Part shown: one piece after another, positions 25,766 through 35,464 of the stretch | Numbering within the stretch: position 1 is the first letter of the stretch | Layout: each line of letters opens with the position of its first letter | Assembly (NCBI RefSeq): GCF_002258215.1 | Contig: NZ_NEFY01000004.1 | Span: 248,001-312,000, forward strand | Origin: Marinobacter vinifirmus | Lineage (GTDB): Bacteria > Pseudomonadota > Gammaproteobacteria > Pseudomonadales > Oleiphilaceae | Direction: 5' to 3' | Length of the DNA stretch: 64,000 bases | The notes under the pieces: model-generated | The model's input: the letters and a program-made list of their open reading frames with translations, nothing else | What the model was told of the DNA's origin: nothing | The model's database searches: none | Translations under genes and position numbers: made by a program

Positions 25766-28261
25766 GTGGCTGATGAATTCCGCCCGCGTGGTCTGGCATG
25801 TTTTGCGTTAGCCGGTTTGGTTCTGGCTTTGTCCGGTTGTGGAGGAGGCGACAGCGGCTCCGATGCGGTTGCAGATGAGAGCGGGGCGGCTGCGCAGCAA
25901 CCCGCTGAAAAGGAGCCGCCCCAGGCTGGAGCCGGTTCGCAGCCTGAGGCCCGTGCCTACGCCTGGAAAGACACCCGCTACCAGTTTGCCAACGGCTGCT
26001 ACAGCCTGCAGGCGGATGGTTTGTATGTATCCGAGGTAGCTGATGGCCAGTACAGCGTAACTCCGGATGCCGGAAAGGCCGCCCGCTTCACCATGCGGCC
26101 CACCGAGCTGGGCTCTTACCTGATGATGTCCGGTTTCTCCCGGGAAGACAGCCAGATTGGCCAGTTTGAACTGCTGGGCATCAGCGATCCGGGCGGTGAG
26201 TTCCTGGATGCCGGCGGGCACTTCATTGGTGAACTCAGTTACCTGGTGTCCGGGTTGGGAGATACCGTCAATCTGGTGCTGGATCCGGTGCTGCCATTGG
26301 GCGGCATTCTGAGGGAGCTGGGTGAAAGCCTGGATTTTGCCGGCGGGCAACTGGGTAATGTGGACCTGCTGCCCCGACTGGCCGCCGTCGACCGGCCCAG
26401 TGACCTGGCGGTCTGGAAACTGAACAAGCATGAAGGTGCAGACCAGTACACCATGACCTCGGCGGTCACCGGTCTTTTGTTAGGCACCTCGGAAGAGGGA
26501 TTAACACTCTCGTCGCCGTCCCTGCGCAATGCCGCCAATACCTTTACCTTCACTGAAGCCGAAGGCTGCACCGAATACCCGGAGGCCGGCCTGAACCTGG
26601 AGGTGGCCGACCACCGTGGCCCGGCCATCTACCTGAAAGAAGTAGATCGCTTCAAAGGCATCCAGGGCATCGATAACGACGATATCTACGGCTACGTGGA
26701 TACCCATTCCCATATTTCCGCCTACGAGTTCATTGGCGGGCGCATCAACTACGGCGCTCCCTTCCACAAATTCGGCGTAACCCATGCGCTGGAAGACTGC
26801 GAAGTTGCCCACGGCCCCTGGGGCACCACCGGCTTCCTGGAACTGGTCACCAGCGGCACAGGCCCCCACGATACCCAAGGCTGGCCAAGCTTTAACGACT
26901 GGCCCCGGTACAACTCCCTGCAACACCACCAGAGCTACTACCGCTGGCTTGAGCGGGCCCACTATTCCGGTATGAAAATCCTGGTGAACCACCTGGTGCA
27001 CAACGAGATCCTGTGCCGCATCAATCCCCAGAAACAGAACGACTGCGACCCGATGGAGTCCATCCTGCTGCAGATCCAGCGCATGTATGAAATGCAGGAC
27101 TACATTGATGCCCAGCATGGCGGCCCCGGCGAAGGCTGGTTCCAGATTGTCACCAGTTCCGGCGAAGCCCGGGACGTCATCGACGATGGCAAGCTGGCGG
27201 TGGTACTGGGCATTGAAATGTCCAAGGTGCTTAAGTGCGGCGAATTCCTGGATGTGGCCGAATGTACCCGGCAAGACATCGTGGAGCGGCTGGACAAGCT
27301 GTACCAACTGGGTGTGCGCAACATTTTCCCGGTTCACAAGTTCGATAACGCCTTTGGCGGCCACTTGCCCGATCTGACCTCCGGTGTCGGCATTGGCCCG
27401 GTGCTCTATGCCGGCAACCTGCTGGAAACCGGCCACACCATCGAATTCGAGGAATGCCCCGAAGGCACTGAATTTGTTGGCGATGAAACAGACCAGAATG
27501 CTGCCATGCAGCCCTTCGGCATCCTTGACCAGCTGCTGTTCCAGATGGACTACATCGGCGACCGTTTCCCGGAAACCCCAGAACAGCTGCAAGCGCTGGA
27601 CCCGCGCCAGGGCACTGAACACCTGTGTAACCGCCGTGGCCTGACAGATCTGGGCGATTTCCTGGTCCAGGAGCTGATTCGCCGCAAGATGATGATCGAA
27701 ACCGACCACATCAGCCGCAAGGCCGCCGCTCGCATCCTCGACATTACCGGCCGGCTGGGTTACCCGGTGATTAACAGCCACGGCAGCTGGGGCGGCACCG
27801 AAGCCCTGCGCGACCGCATTGCCAGCCAGGGTGGCATTACCGCTTCCTTTGGTGGCACCCGTGAAAACTGGGTCGACAAACTGCTGCGCGACGGCAACCG
27901 CCCCCGCACCGAAAACCTCAAGGTTGGCCCCTTCGGTGGCGCCGGCTTCGCCTCGGACGTCAACGGTATCGCCCAGCTGGCGAGCAACCCCGGTACCCCG
28001 GAAGACGACGCCCGCCTGTACCCGTTCGAATCGGTTGATGGCCGGGTGATCTTTCACAAACAAAGAACTGGCGACCGCGAATTCGGCCTGTACGACGGCC
28101 GCGGCGTGGCCCATTACGGCCTCTACCCGGACCAGATCGCCGACATGATCCTCAACACCGATCGCCCGAAAGAACAGGTCGACGAAGCCGTCAACCAGCT
28201 CTTCACCTCCGCCGAGGCCTACCTCCGGATGTGGGAACGCATCGAAAACGCCCCCCTTTAA
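25766..28261 (+). CDS. Dipeptidase-like (M19/amidohydrolase) lipoprotein
   Basis: 831 residues, GTG start preceded by GAGGAGG. Lipoprotein signal with lipobox Cys25 (LSGC) and a Gly/Ser/Pro-rich linker. Residues about 45-300 form an unidentified domain; from about 305 an amidohydrolase barrel begins with DTHSH (312-316), supplying two metal-binding His, then MIETDHISRKAA and INSHGSWGGTE, which correspond to the later His ligands of membrane dipeptidases. The product would hydrolyse a small amide or dipeptide outside the cytoplasm. It leads a run of four exported-lipoprotein genes, 16 bases before the beta-helix/cytochrome fusion. Confidence 0.8.
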   Translation: MADEFRPRGLACFALAGLVLALSGCGGGDSGSDAVADESGAAAQQPAEKEPPQAGAGSQPEARAYAWKDTRYQFANGCYSLQADGLYVSEVADGQYSVTPDAGKAARFTMRPTELGSYLMMSGFSREDSQIGQFELLGISDPGGEFLDAGGHFIGELSYLVSGLGDTVNLVLDPVLPLGGILRELGESLDFAGGQLGNVDLLPRLAAVDRPSDLAVWKLNKHEGADQYTMTSAVTGLLLGTSEEGLTLSSPSLRNAANTFTFTEAEGCTEYPEAGLNLEVADHRGPAIYLKEVDRFKGIQGIDNDDIYGYVDTHSHISAYEFIGGRINYGAPFHKFGVTHALEDCEVAHGPWGTTGFLELVTSGTGPHDTQGWPSFNDWPRYNSLQHHQSYYRWLERAHYSGMKILVNHLVHNEILCRINPQKQNDCDPMESILLQIQRMYEMQDYIDAQHGGPGEGWFQIVTSSGEARDVIDDGKLAVVLGIEMSKVLKCGEFLDVAECTRQDIVERLDKLYQLGVRNIFPVHKFDNAFGGHLPDLTSGVGIGPVLYAGNLLETGHTIEFEECPEGTEFVGDETDQNAAMQPFGILDQLLFQMDYIGDRFPETPEQLQALDPRQGTEHLCNRRGLTDLGDFLVQELIRRKMMIETDHISRKAAARILDITGRLGYPVINSHGSWGGTEALRDRIASQGGITASFGGTRENWVDKLLRDGNRPRTENLKVGPFGGAGFASDVNGIAQLASNPGTPEDDARLYPFESVDGRVIFHKQRTGDREFGLYDGRGVAHYGLYPDQIADMILNTDRPKEQVDEAVNQLFTSAEAYLRMWERIENAPL

Positions 28262-28277
28262 AAAGGACGCGACTGAT

Positions 28278-31277
28278 ATGAAACTCACAACAAGAACTCA
28301 CTTACCCTGGCGCACCGGCGCCACGGTGCTGGGCATCAGCGCTTTGCTTTCCCTGAGCGGCTGCTTTGGCGGCTCGGGAGGCTCCTCCGGCAGCCCTGCA
28401 GCAGAGAGCGATAACCAACCGGAGCAGGAAGAAACCGTCGCCAGGTTCAGTGAAGGCCGGGTGTTCAAGGTGGAGCCCGGTGAACGGGCCACCGAAGACA
28501 TGGTGGCCGCGATGATCCAGCTGCGCCCGGGGGATGCACTGGAGTTTGGTTGTGGTTACTTCGACCTGTACCACGGCCTGTTGATCCAGGCCACGGAAGA
28601 TGTAGAGATCCGCGGTTGTGGCAAAGATGAAACCGTCCTCAACTTTCGCGACAGCGACAACGTAACCGGCCTGGAAGCCCTGAACGTTCGGGGTATCACG
28701 GTGAAGGATCTCACTATCCTCGACTCACCAGGCGATGCCTTCAAGCTCAAGGGCGTGAAGTGGGGTACTTTGCTGAACGTGCGGGCCATCTGGTCCGGTG
28801 GTGGTGAACCCATTACCCGGGAAAACTACGCCTCCCGCTTGCAGGTGGAATGCACCACCCCGCCGTTCAACGAAGGCGACCCGGCACCGGATTACGTGCC
28901 CAGTTCCGACAGCGGCCGTTACGGCATCTACCCGGTGGAATCCGAGAACATCCTGGTGGATAACTCCGAATCTATCGGTGCCTCGGACGCCGGCATCTAC
29001 GTTGGCCAGACCAACACCGCCATCATCAGGAACAGCCGCGCGGCCTATAACGTGATGGGCTTTGAGATCGAAAACGTCCAGGGCGGCGAGTACGACAACA
29101 ACCTGGCGGAATGTAACACCGGCGGCTTCCTGATCTACGACCTGGAAAACATCACCCAGTACGGCGACACCTCGGTGATGCTGAACAACGTCTCCCGCAA
29201 CAACAATACCTACAATTTCGCCCACAGTGGCCTGGTGTCTGCCGTGCCCCGGGGTACCGGATTTATCACCCTCGGGTACGACAACATCGAGGTGTACGAC
29301 AACGTCTTCGAAGACAACAGCACCGCAGCCGTGATCTATACCAGCTATGAGCTGATTGATGGCAAGGGCAAAACCTCGGACAAAAAGCTGGACCCGTACA
29401 CCGAAGGCCTGCACATCTACAACAACGTCATGAAGAACTCCGGCTTCGATTTGCCGGCTCCGAACCTGGAGAAAGTGATCGGCGAAGGCGAGGTGGAAAC
29501 CCTGCTGCCCACGCTGATTGGCATCAAGAACATCCATACCCCGGGCAAGGGTGCCCACATTGTGTGGGATGGGCTGCTGGATGACTACGATGCCGAGTGC
29601 CCGTACCCGGTGGATGCCAGTGGCCAGCCGGTGCCGAAAGATGAGAACGGCAAGCCCATCCACACCAACGAGCACCCGAACCCGGCGTGCCATTACAACG
29701 CCTACAAGTTCAACGCACAGGGCGAGCGCAAGCTGCCGGAGTGGGGTTCGTGCATCTACAACAACGAGATGTCGTCAGACAGCCAGGATTACATCAATTT
29801 CCACGGTATGCGTGGCCTGGAACTGGTATTGAATGTTGTGGATTTTGACTTGGGTGCGATCTTTTCGTGGCAAGGGCTGCAGGACACGCTTACCGGCCCG
29901 CTCGAATTCTTCGCGGACACCGAGCTGGAAGACCACGACTGCAACGCCCGTTTCGGCCGTACATTGGCCAGCCTGCCCCGGGTAACCATTCCACCGTTCG
30001 AACGCAGCGGTTCAGTAGACCCGGCACCTACCCAGGAATACATCAACCAGCTGTGTGAAGCGCCGGTGAAACCGGGTGAAATCAACCGTGAGGCCCTGGT
30101 TGTCGACTGCCCGCGCCTGGACCAGTACAACCTGTTCGCCAACGCGCAAGACCCGCGCAGCATGCCCCACGAAGGCGGCGTGCCGTTCGTGCTCAACTCC
30201 AAGCTGTTCTCCGACTACGCCACCAAGTACCGGGTTGCGTTCATCCCGCCCGGCACCAAGGCGGTGTATATGGATGGCCAGAACGGCGGCAACCTGAATG
30301 GCACCATTCACTTCCCGAATGGCACCGTGATCGCCAAAACCTTCGCCTTCACCGACGAAAGCAAAGGCACCGAAGAATTGGTGGAATCCCGCTTGCTGAT
30401 CAAGCGCACCTCCCAGAGTGGCAAGGCAGTCTGGAGCGGCCCCACCTACAGCTGGAGCACTGACGACAGCGGCAAGAAAGTGGCCAAACTGGTGCCGGGC
30501 GGCGAAACCCGCAGTGTAAGCTGGCACTATGAAGACCAGCACACCGGCAAGTTGCTGGCCGGCTCCACCGACAGCTACGCCATTCCCAACCAGAACCAGT
30601 GCATCACCTGCCACTCCAACGACGACCTGGAAGCGGGCGCCGCGCCCATCGGCCCGAAACCCCGCAACCTGAACCGTGCCTACGTTCCGGAATCCCGCTT
30701 CATGGGCACCGAAGGGCAGGGCGGTTTCCCGCAGGTGAACCAGCTCAAGTACTGGCAGGATCAAGGCATCCTGGCCAACGTGCCGGCGCTGCAGATAGAT
30801 GGCCGCGGCATCGCCACCAACATCGAGCGCCTGCCTCACTGGAACGTACCGGGCGACAGCGGTGCCACCGCCGGCTCTGATGCCGACGTGGAAACCCGCC
30901 TGCGGGCCTACATGGAAGTAAACTGCCAGCATTGTCACAACGACAAGGGCGCGGCCTCCAACACCGGCTACTACCTGGACCACTACCGCAAGATCGACGC
31001 CGGCTACGGCATCTGCAAGAAGCCCACCGCCACCGGCGGCGGCTCCTGCGGCCGACAGCACGTGGTGGTGCCCGGCAGCCCGGATCAGTCCATCGTCTCC
31101 TGCCGTGTGGAAAACGCCGATGACCCGCAGCGCAAAATGCCGCCCATCGCCAAGAGCGTAAGCCACACCGAAGCCGTCGAACTCCTCAACAGCTGGATCG
31201 CCAACGTCGTCAACTCCGACTACGAAAACGGTGAAGCCTGCAGCGGCACCGGCATCTTCCAGTCCCTCAACCAATAA
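28278..31277 (+). CDS. Parallel beta-helix / diheme cytochrome c fusion lipoprotein
   Basis: 999 residues with lipobox Cys29 (LSGC). Residues about 60-430 are a right-handed parallel beta-helix (repeats such as VRGITVKDLTILDSPGD and NIEVYDNVFEDN). From about 600 on the protein matches the SO_2930/HNE_0200 family, with haem sites CITCH (775-779) and CQHCH (883-887). The two parts are known families (TIGR03805 and TIGR03806) that normally are adjacent genes or, as here, fused. Role unknown; a beta-helix plus haem suggests surface electron transfer or oxidation of a bound polymer. Followed eight bases later by a palindromic repeat. Confidence 0.87.
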   Translation: MKLTTRTHLPWRTGATVLGISALLSLSGCFGGSGGSSGSPAAESDNQPEQEETVARFSEGRVFKVEPGERATEDMVAAMIQLRPGDALEFGCGYFDLYHGLLIQATEDVEIRGCGKDETVLNFRDSDNVTGLEALNVRGITVKDLTILDSPGDAFKLKGVKWGTLLNVRAIWSGGGEPITRENYASRLQVECTTPPFNEGDPAPDYVPSSDSGRYGIYPVESENILVDNSESIGASDAGIYVGQTNTAIIRNSRAAYNVMGFEIENVQGGEYDNNLAECNTGGFLIYDLENITQYGDTSVMLNNVSRNNNTYNFAHSGLVSAVPRGTGFITLGYDNIEVYDNVFEDNSTAAVIYTSYELIDGKGKTSDKKLDPYTEGLHIYNNVMKNSGFDLPAPNLEKVIGEGEVETLLPTLIGIKNIHTPGKGAHIVWDGLLDDYDAECPYPVDASGQPVPKDENGKPIHTNEHPNPACHYNAYKFNAQGERKLPEWGSCIYNNEMSSDSQDYINFHGMRGLELVLNVVDFDLGAIFSWQGLQDTLTGPLEFFADTELEDHDCNARFGRTLASLPRVTIPPFERSGSVDPAPTQEYINQLCEAPVKPGEINREALVVDCPRLDQYNLFANAQDPRSMPHEGGVPFVLNSKLFSDYATKYRVAFIPPGTKAVYMDGQNGGNLNGTIHFPNGTVIAKTFAFTDESKGTEELVESRLLIKRTSQSGKAVWSGPTYSWSTDDSGKKVAKLVPGGETRSVSWHYEDQHTGKLLAGSTDSYAIPNQNQCITCHSNDDLEAGAAPIGPKPRNLNRAYVPESRFMGTEGQGGFPQVNQLKYWQDQGILANVPALQIDGRGIATNIERLPHWNVPGDSGATAGSDADVETRLRAYMEVNCQHCHNDKGAASNTGYYLDHYRKIDAGYGICKKPTATGGGSCGRQHVVVPGSPDQSIVSCRVENADDPQRKMPPIAKSVSHTEAVELLNSWIANVVNSDYENGEACSGTGIFQSLNQ

Positions 31278-31284
31278 CAACGGC

Positions 31285-31337
31285 GGGTCAGACCCCCGGT
31301 ACATTTCGAATGGTGAAATGTATCGGGGGTCTGACCC
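31285..31337. repeat. Palindromic intergenic repeat, copy 1
   Basis: 53 bases: arms of 23 (31285-31307 and 31315-31337) around loop GAATGGT. The outer end is GGGTCAGACCCCC, then GGTACATTTC; one arm position forms a G-T pair. It starts eight bases after the stop of the beta-helix fusion and ends 21 bases before the next start codon. Confidence 0.9.
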
Positions 31338-31357
31338 CGTTTACAAAAGGTGAAAGC

Positions 31358-33457
31358 ATGATGATTAACAGAAATACGTTACGGGGTGCCCTGGTGCCGC
31401 TGGTGGCGCTGACTCTGGTGGCTTGTGGCGGTGACTCCGGTTCGGAACCGGTCACTGAAACGTCAGTTCAAGCATCTGCAAACCCGAAACCTGGATCGGC
31501 GCAGCCGGGGAATAACTCCGGTGCCGGCAATGGCTCAGGCGACACCGCACCGGAAGTCGAGCTTGGCCCGGTGGTTCCAGCGGTGGCCTACGCTACCGAC
31601 ACCCGCACTGAAAATAGAGATCCTTTCCCCAACATTCAGCCGATCATTTCCGATGCCCCGCCGTCATGCGCGCCGGAAGGCCGGCCCCTGGCTTCGGGCC
31701 CGTCCTGTGATGACGTGAAAGCCGCAAGCTACTACCGGGACAGTCCCACCACCTGGCTTGATGCCCAAGTATTCATTCCAGAGCATCGTGAAGGGGAAAA
31801 ACTGCCGGTTATCCTGCATAGCCATGGCTGGGGCGGGAGCAAACTTACCGGCCTGCCGGAGCAGCCTTATTGTGAAGAGCACCTGAAACCCTATAACTGC
31901 CCGGTCAACGAGGGCGGTGGCCTGCTGTCGATGTTTGGCCAGTTGGATGATGTACTGGCAGACCTTCACAACAGTGGTTACATCGTAGTGAGCTTCTCCC
32001 AGCGGGGCTTCGGCGATTCCGAAGGGCAGGTTATGGTGATGAACCCGTACCACGAAACCCGTGATGCTCAGGCGGTGATCGACTGGATTGCCCAAAGGGC
32101 GAGTGATGGTCGCCTGCCGGTTGCCGTGGATGACACGGGAGACTTCCCGCTGGGCCTGTTTGGTGGCTCATACGGCGGTGGCTTTCAGTTAACACTGGCC
32201 GCGCTGGACGAGCGGGTAGACACCATTGTTCCGGTAGGCACCTGGCACGCCCTGGAGCAAGCCATTATGCCGAACGGCGCAGTCAAAGGCGGCTGGGGCA
32301 ACCTGCTGTGCCTGTTGTCGACCGGCAAATCCCGCAGCCCTCTCCTGGATGAAGCCTGTACAGGCATGTTCTTCCCGTTCATCCGCACCCGCGACGCGGT
32401 AGATCCGACCGGCGAAATCCTCAAGTTCATGAGCCAGAACGGCCTGCACTACCTGAAATCTCTGGAAGTGGCCCAGCAGCCGTTCCGCGAAGGGGATGCC
32501 CCGTTCCGACTGCGCCCTATCGATACGCTGTTGATTCAGGGCAACCGCGATGTGCTCTTCCCGTTACAGGAGGCAATCAACAACTACCACTACCTGAAAA
32601 TCGCCGGTGGCGATGTGCGCCTGCTCTCCAACCAGTCCGGCCACATGAACCCGCTGGCCAACCAGGTGGATGGCACCACTTCCTGTGGCGGTGTGGATAT
32701 GTTCAAGGCCATCCGCATCTGGTTTGACGTGAAACTGCGCGGGGCTGATGAAAGCCTGCTGGAGCAGATTCCCGGCGTGTGTATTACCCTCGACAACGAA
32801 AAAGCCCTGATTGCCGACGAAGTGCCGGGCCTGAATTTTGAGGCAGACCAGGCCATGGGCCTGGACCAGACCTGGCGTTCATTCCACATGGACATCGGGG
32901 CCCTGAGAGGCGCTCAGGAATGCCAGACCATTTACGACGTTCCAGCCGGCGAGCGCAAAGTACTGGCGGGTATCCCGAGGCTGCGTGACTTCAGGGTAAA
33001 CGGAGACCTGGTTGGCGGACTGGGCGTGGCCTATATGGGCGTTTGTGTAGTCCGGGACGGCCAGACCTTACTGGTAGATGACATGCTCACCGGCTTCATC
33101 CCGGGTGACTACCCGAACCACGAACTGGTGGCAGTGGGCGAAGCCCTTCGCCCCGGCGACAAAGTCGGTGTAATGGCGTTCAAATCCCAGGAAAACATGA
33201 ACTTCATGAGCACTGCCACCGTTGGCCAGGTTACCGAACTGCTGCTCAACGGCTTCAGCCCCGGTAGCGGCCTGCCAGGCAGTACCGTTCAAGGATTGCT
33301 GGATCCCTTGCAGGGCCTGCTGAGTTCAGTAATCGTCAACGCCTACACCGTTTCCGGTGAAATCCAGCTACCCGTGCTGGAGTCTGAACTCCTGAGCCAG
33401 CGCACTGCCGATCCTTACTACGGCACTCCCGAAAACTTCAACCAACAGCCCTGGTAA
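31358..33457 (+). CDS. Alpha/beta hydrolase lipoprotein (S15/CocE-like)
   Basis: About 699 residues. Start at 31358 (second ATG at 31361) follows AAAAGG; an ATG inside the repeat at 31310 is rejected. Lipobox Cys23 (LVAC). An alpha/beta-hydrolase core runs from about 140: HSHGWGGSK oxyanion region, SFSQRGFGDSEG, and nucleophile Ser271 in FGGSYGGGF, with GNRDVLFP and SGHMNP placing the Asp and His. The C-terminal half is beta-rich, like the jelly-roll of X-Pro dipeptidyl-peptidase and CocE esterases. Likely an outer, lipid-anchored peptidase or esterase. Flanked on both sides by the palindromic repeat. Confidence 0.8.
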   Translation: MMINRNTLRGALVPLVALTLVACGGDSGSEPVTETSVQASANPKPGSAQPGNNSGAGNGSGDTAPEVELGPVVPAVAYATDTRTENRDPFPNIQPIISDAPPSCAPEGRPLASGPSCDDVKAASYYRDSPTTWLDAQVFIPEHREGEKLPVILHSHGWGGSKLTGLPEQPYCEEHLKPYNCPVNEGGGLLSMFGQLDDVLADLHNSGYIVVSFSQRGFGDSEGQVMVMNPYHETRDAQAVIDWIAQRASDGRLPVAVDDTGDFPLGLFGGSYGGGFQLTLAALDERVDTIVPVGTWHALEQAIMPNGAVKGGWGNLLCLLSTGKSRSPLLDEACTGMFFPFIRTRDAVDPTGEILKFMSQNGLHYLKSLEVAQQPFREGDAPFRLRPIDTLLIQGNRDVLFPLQEAINNYHYLKIAGGDVRLLSNQSGHMNPLANQVDGTTSCGGVDMFKAIRIWFDVKLRGADESLLEQIPGVCITLDNEKALIADEVPGLNFEADQAMGLDQTWRSFHMDIGALRGAQECQTIYDVPAGERKVLAGIPRLRDFRVNGDLVGGLGVAYMGVCVVRDGQTLLVDDMLTGFIPGDYPNHELVAVGEALRPGDKVGVMAFKSQENMNFMSTATVGQVTELLLNGFSPGSGLPGSTVQGLLDPLQGLLSSVIVNAYTVSGEIQLPVLESELLSQRTADPYYGTPENFNQQPW

Positions 33458-33464
33458 CAAAAGC

Positions 33465-33517
33465 GGGTCAGACCCCCGATACATTTCGAATGGTGAAATG
33501 TATCGGGGGTCTGACCC
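33465..33517. repeat. Palindromic intergenic repeat, copy 2
   Basis: 53 bases with perfectly complementary 23-base arms (33465-33487, 33495-33517) and loop GAATGGT. Begins eight bases after the stop of the alpha/beta-hydrolase lipoprotein gene; next start is 151 bases away. Confidence 0.92.
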
Positions 33518-33667
33518 GGCTGTACAAAAAGTGGACAATTTGGCGGTTGGCTGCCATACCTAAGCTGAAGCCAGTTGTGAACTCGCATCAGGCACAACTC
33601 TATTGCGCAGTGGGTCGGGCTTGTCCGGGGGATGGCAGGTCTGAACTTGTGCACAGAGGAACGTGTC

Positions 33668-35341
33668 ATGAAAAACATAGTGTTTAACTATCTGTTTGCT
33701 TTGGTGGTTGCACTGGCACTGGCTGGTTGCAACAGCGACAGCTCTTCCTCAGGAGCTGATGATGTTGCTTCTCCCACGCCTACCACACAGCCCCAATCTC
33801 CAACCCCCTCCGAAACCGACCCCGAAACTGATCCACCTATGCAGTCGGCTGATCCATTGGTGCCGGTAGCGGGGGAGGGGTATGCCCAGAAGGGCCCTTA
33901 TCAAACCGGTGCGACGGTTACAGTGCAGGAGCTTGATAGCGAGGGCAGTTTGACCGGGCAAACCTGGTCTACCCAGACGGACTCGAACGGAAAAATCCGG
34001 TTCGAAGGAATTGGCTGGCAGGGGCTGGCCATGGTGACGGTAAATGGTCATTACTTTAATGAGTACAGCGGTGCCTATACCCCCGAGCCCTTCCGCTTGC
34101 GGGCAGTCATGTATGTATCTGACGAAACCCTGGTAGGAAACGTAAACCTGTTCACCCACCTGATCGCCCGTTACATGGAATATTGGTTGCCTGAAGGTTA
34201 TACCTACGAGGAACTGCGTGGTTGGGCGAATGACTACATCATGACCTGGTTTGGCCTTATGACGCCTCCGGAGAACCTGAACCTGCTCGACAGCATCGAT
34301 CCTGCAACGGATCGCGACAGCTACATGCTGCTGTTGTATTCGGCCGCTATGGCGAAAGCAGGCCTGACCCAGGCAGACGTTGATGCACTGGCAGAAGATT
34401 TTGCGGTTACCGATGCCGGCTGGGAAGATGAATGGCCTGAGGGCCCGGGTAAGCAAGCGCTGATGAAAATGTTCAATGAAGCCCAGAACAATGAAGCAGC
34501 GTTGATAGAGCAGGCCCGGAAGGCGCTGCAACAGGAATTTGGCCGGGTATTCCAGGCTACCGAAAGTGGCGCTAACCGGGTGGCAGGAACCATTTGTGTC
34601 TATGCCGGAGTGCTGTGCCCCTGGGGCGACCTCACTAATATTCCGATCAGCCCGGAACCCAGGGATATTCCGGTAAGTGTGCCGTATTCCGGCTCTTACG
34701 GCTTCCTCATGTATTTCAATGATAACGGTTCGGGCGCAACAGCCAGGTTTGGCCGGGCTCCGGGAGATAACTCTATCCGCAGTGTGTCAGGCAGCGTGAG
34801 CGATTTTCTGGAGTTTATGATTCAGCCCATCGAGGGGGATCGACGCTACAACCTGGGCCTGAGCAGCACCACCAACAAAACCGTCACAAGTGTGAGAATG
34901 TTCCAGCTCAGCCAGGGCATCAAGAAAGATCCGTACCCGCTGGTTGTTGGCGATAACGCCGGGTTGGTCGGGATTGAGTGGGGTATCTTCCGAAACACCG
35001 ACAGCTACTACCAGCTGATTGCGGGCCCCGGGCGCTATCGTTTCACCATTGGCGGCTACACCTGTGGCACCAGCACTGCACCGGTGGTCGTCAGGGGCTA
35101 TCAGTGGGATTGGGATATCCGCGAGCCGTTGCCGGAGGACCAGGCCGGTAGAACGCCGTTCGACACGGCTTCGAGTGCACAGTCCAGTGAAAACCAGTGC
35201 TCGCATCAGATCGAGTTGATAAACGACACCCATCCCAACCGCCTTTATCTGCATGTGGAGGCTATTGGTATCAGGGATACAAGCATCAACGCTAACCGTG
35301 CAATTTCTGAGGATTTCACAATCAGGGTTGAGCGGATCTAA
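33668..35341 (+). CDS. Lipoprotein of unknown function
   Basis: 557 residues from the ATG at 33668 with AGAGGA before it. Signal peptide with lipobox Cys21 (LAGC), then a Ser/Pro/Thr-rich linker. Residues about 75-140 (AQKGPYQTGATVTVQELDSEGSLTGQTW in part) look like a carboxypeptidase-regulatory-type beta-sandwich used in surface proteins. The next 150 residues are helical and acidic, the C-terminal 200 beta-rich with two Cys. I do not recognise a family. It sits last in the run of lipoprotein genes, and ends eight bases before repeat copy 3. Confidence 0.72.
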   Translation: MKNIVFNYLFALVVALALAGCNSDSSSSGADDVASPTPTTQPQSPTPSETDPETDPPMQSADPLVPVAGEGYAQKGPYQTGATVTVQELDSEGSLTGQTWSTQTDSNGKIRFEGIGWQGLAMVTVNGHYFNEYSGAYTPEPFRLRAVMYVSDETLVGNVNLFTHLIARYMEYWLPEGYTYEELRGWANDYIMTWFGLMTPPENLNLLDSIDPATDRDSYMLLLYSAAMAKAGLTQADVDALAEDFAVTDAGWEDEWPEGPGKQALMKMFNEAQNNEAALIEQARKALQQEFGRVFQATESGANRVAGTICVYAGVLCPWGDLTNIPISPEPRDIPVSVPYSGSYGFLMYFNDNGSGATARFGRAPGDNSIRSVSGSVSDFLEFMIQPIEGDRRYNLGLSSTTNKTVTSVRMFQLSQGIKKDPYPLVVGDNAGLVGIEWGIFRNTDSYYQLIAGPGRYRFTIGGYTCGTSTAPVVVRGYQWDWDIREPLPEDQAGRTPFDTASSAQSSENQCSHQIELINDTHPNRLYLHVEAIGIRDTSINANRAISEDFTIRVERI

Positions 35342-35348
35342 GGGAGGC

Positions 35349-35401
35349 GGGTCAGACCCCCGGTACATTTCGAGTGGTGAAATGTATCGGGGGCCTGACC
35401 C
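35349..35401. repeat. Palindromic intergenic repeat, copy 3
   Basis: 53 bases: arms 35349-35371 and 35379-35401, loop GAGTGGT, with two non-Watson-Crick or mismatched arm positions. Begins eight bases after the unknown lipoprotein's stop, and lies between two convergent genes (64 bases from the end of the leftward gene). Confidence 0.9.
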
Positions 35402-35464
35402 CGTTTTGGTACTTGGGGTTAGGCTAAACTACCGCAACCAACTGGCCGAGCATAGTATGGCGGG

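Noticed and set aside
26501..28288. Long minus-strand open frame opposite the dipeptidase-like gene (also 28725-29693 and 30012-31304)
   Set aside because: Low-complexity hydrophobic antisense of genes with high GC at third positions; the plus-strand proteins have signal peptides and motifs, these have none.
31310..31357. In-frame ATG inside repeat copy 1 as start of the alpha/beta-hydrolase lipoprotein
   Set aside because: The first 16 residues would come from the repeat itself, there is no RBS, and the ATG at 31358 has AAAAGG and begins a clean lipoprotein signal.
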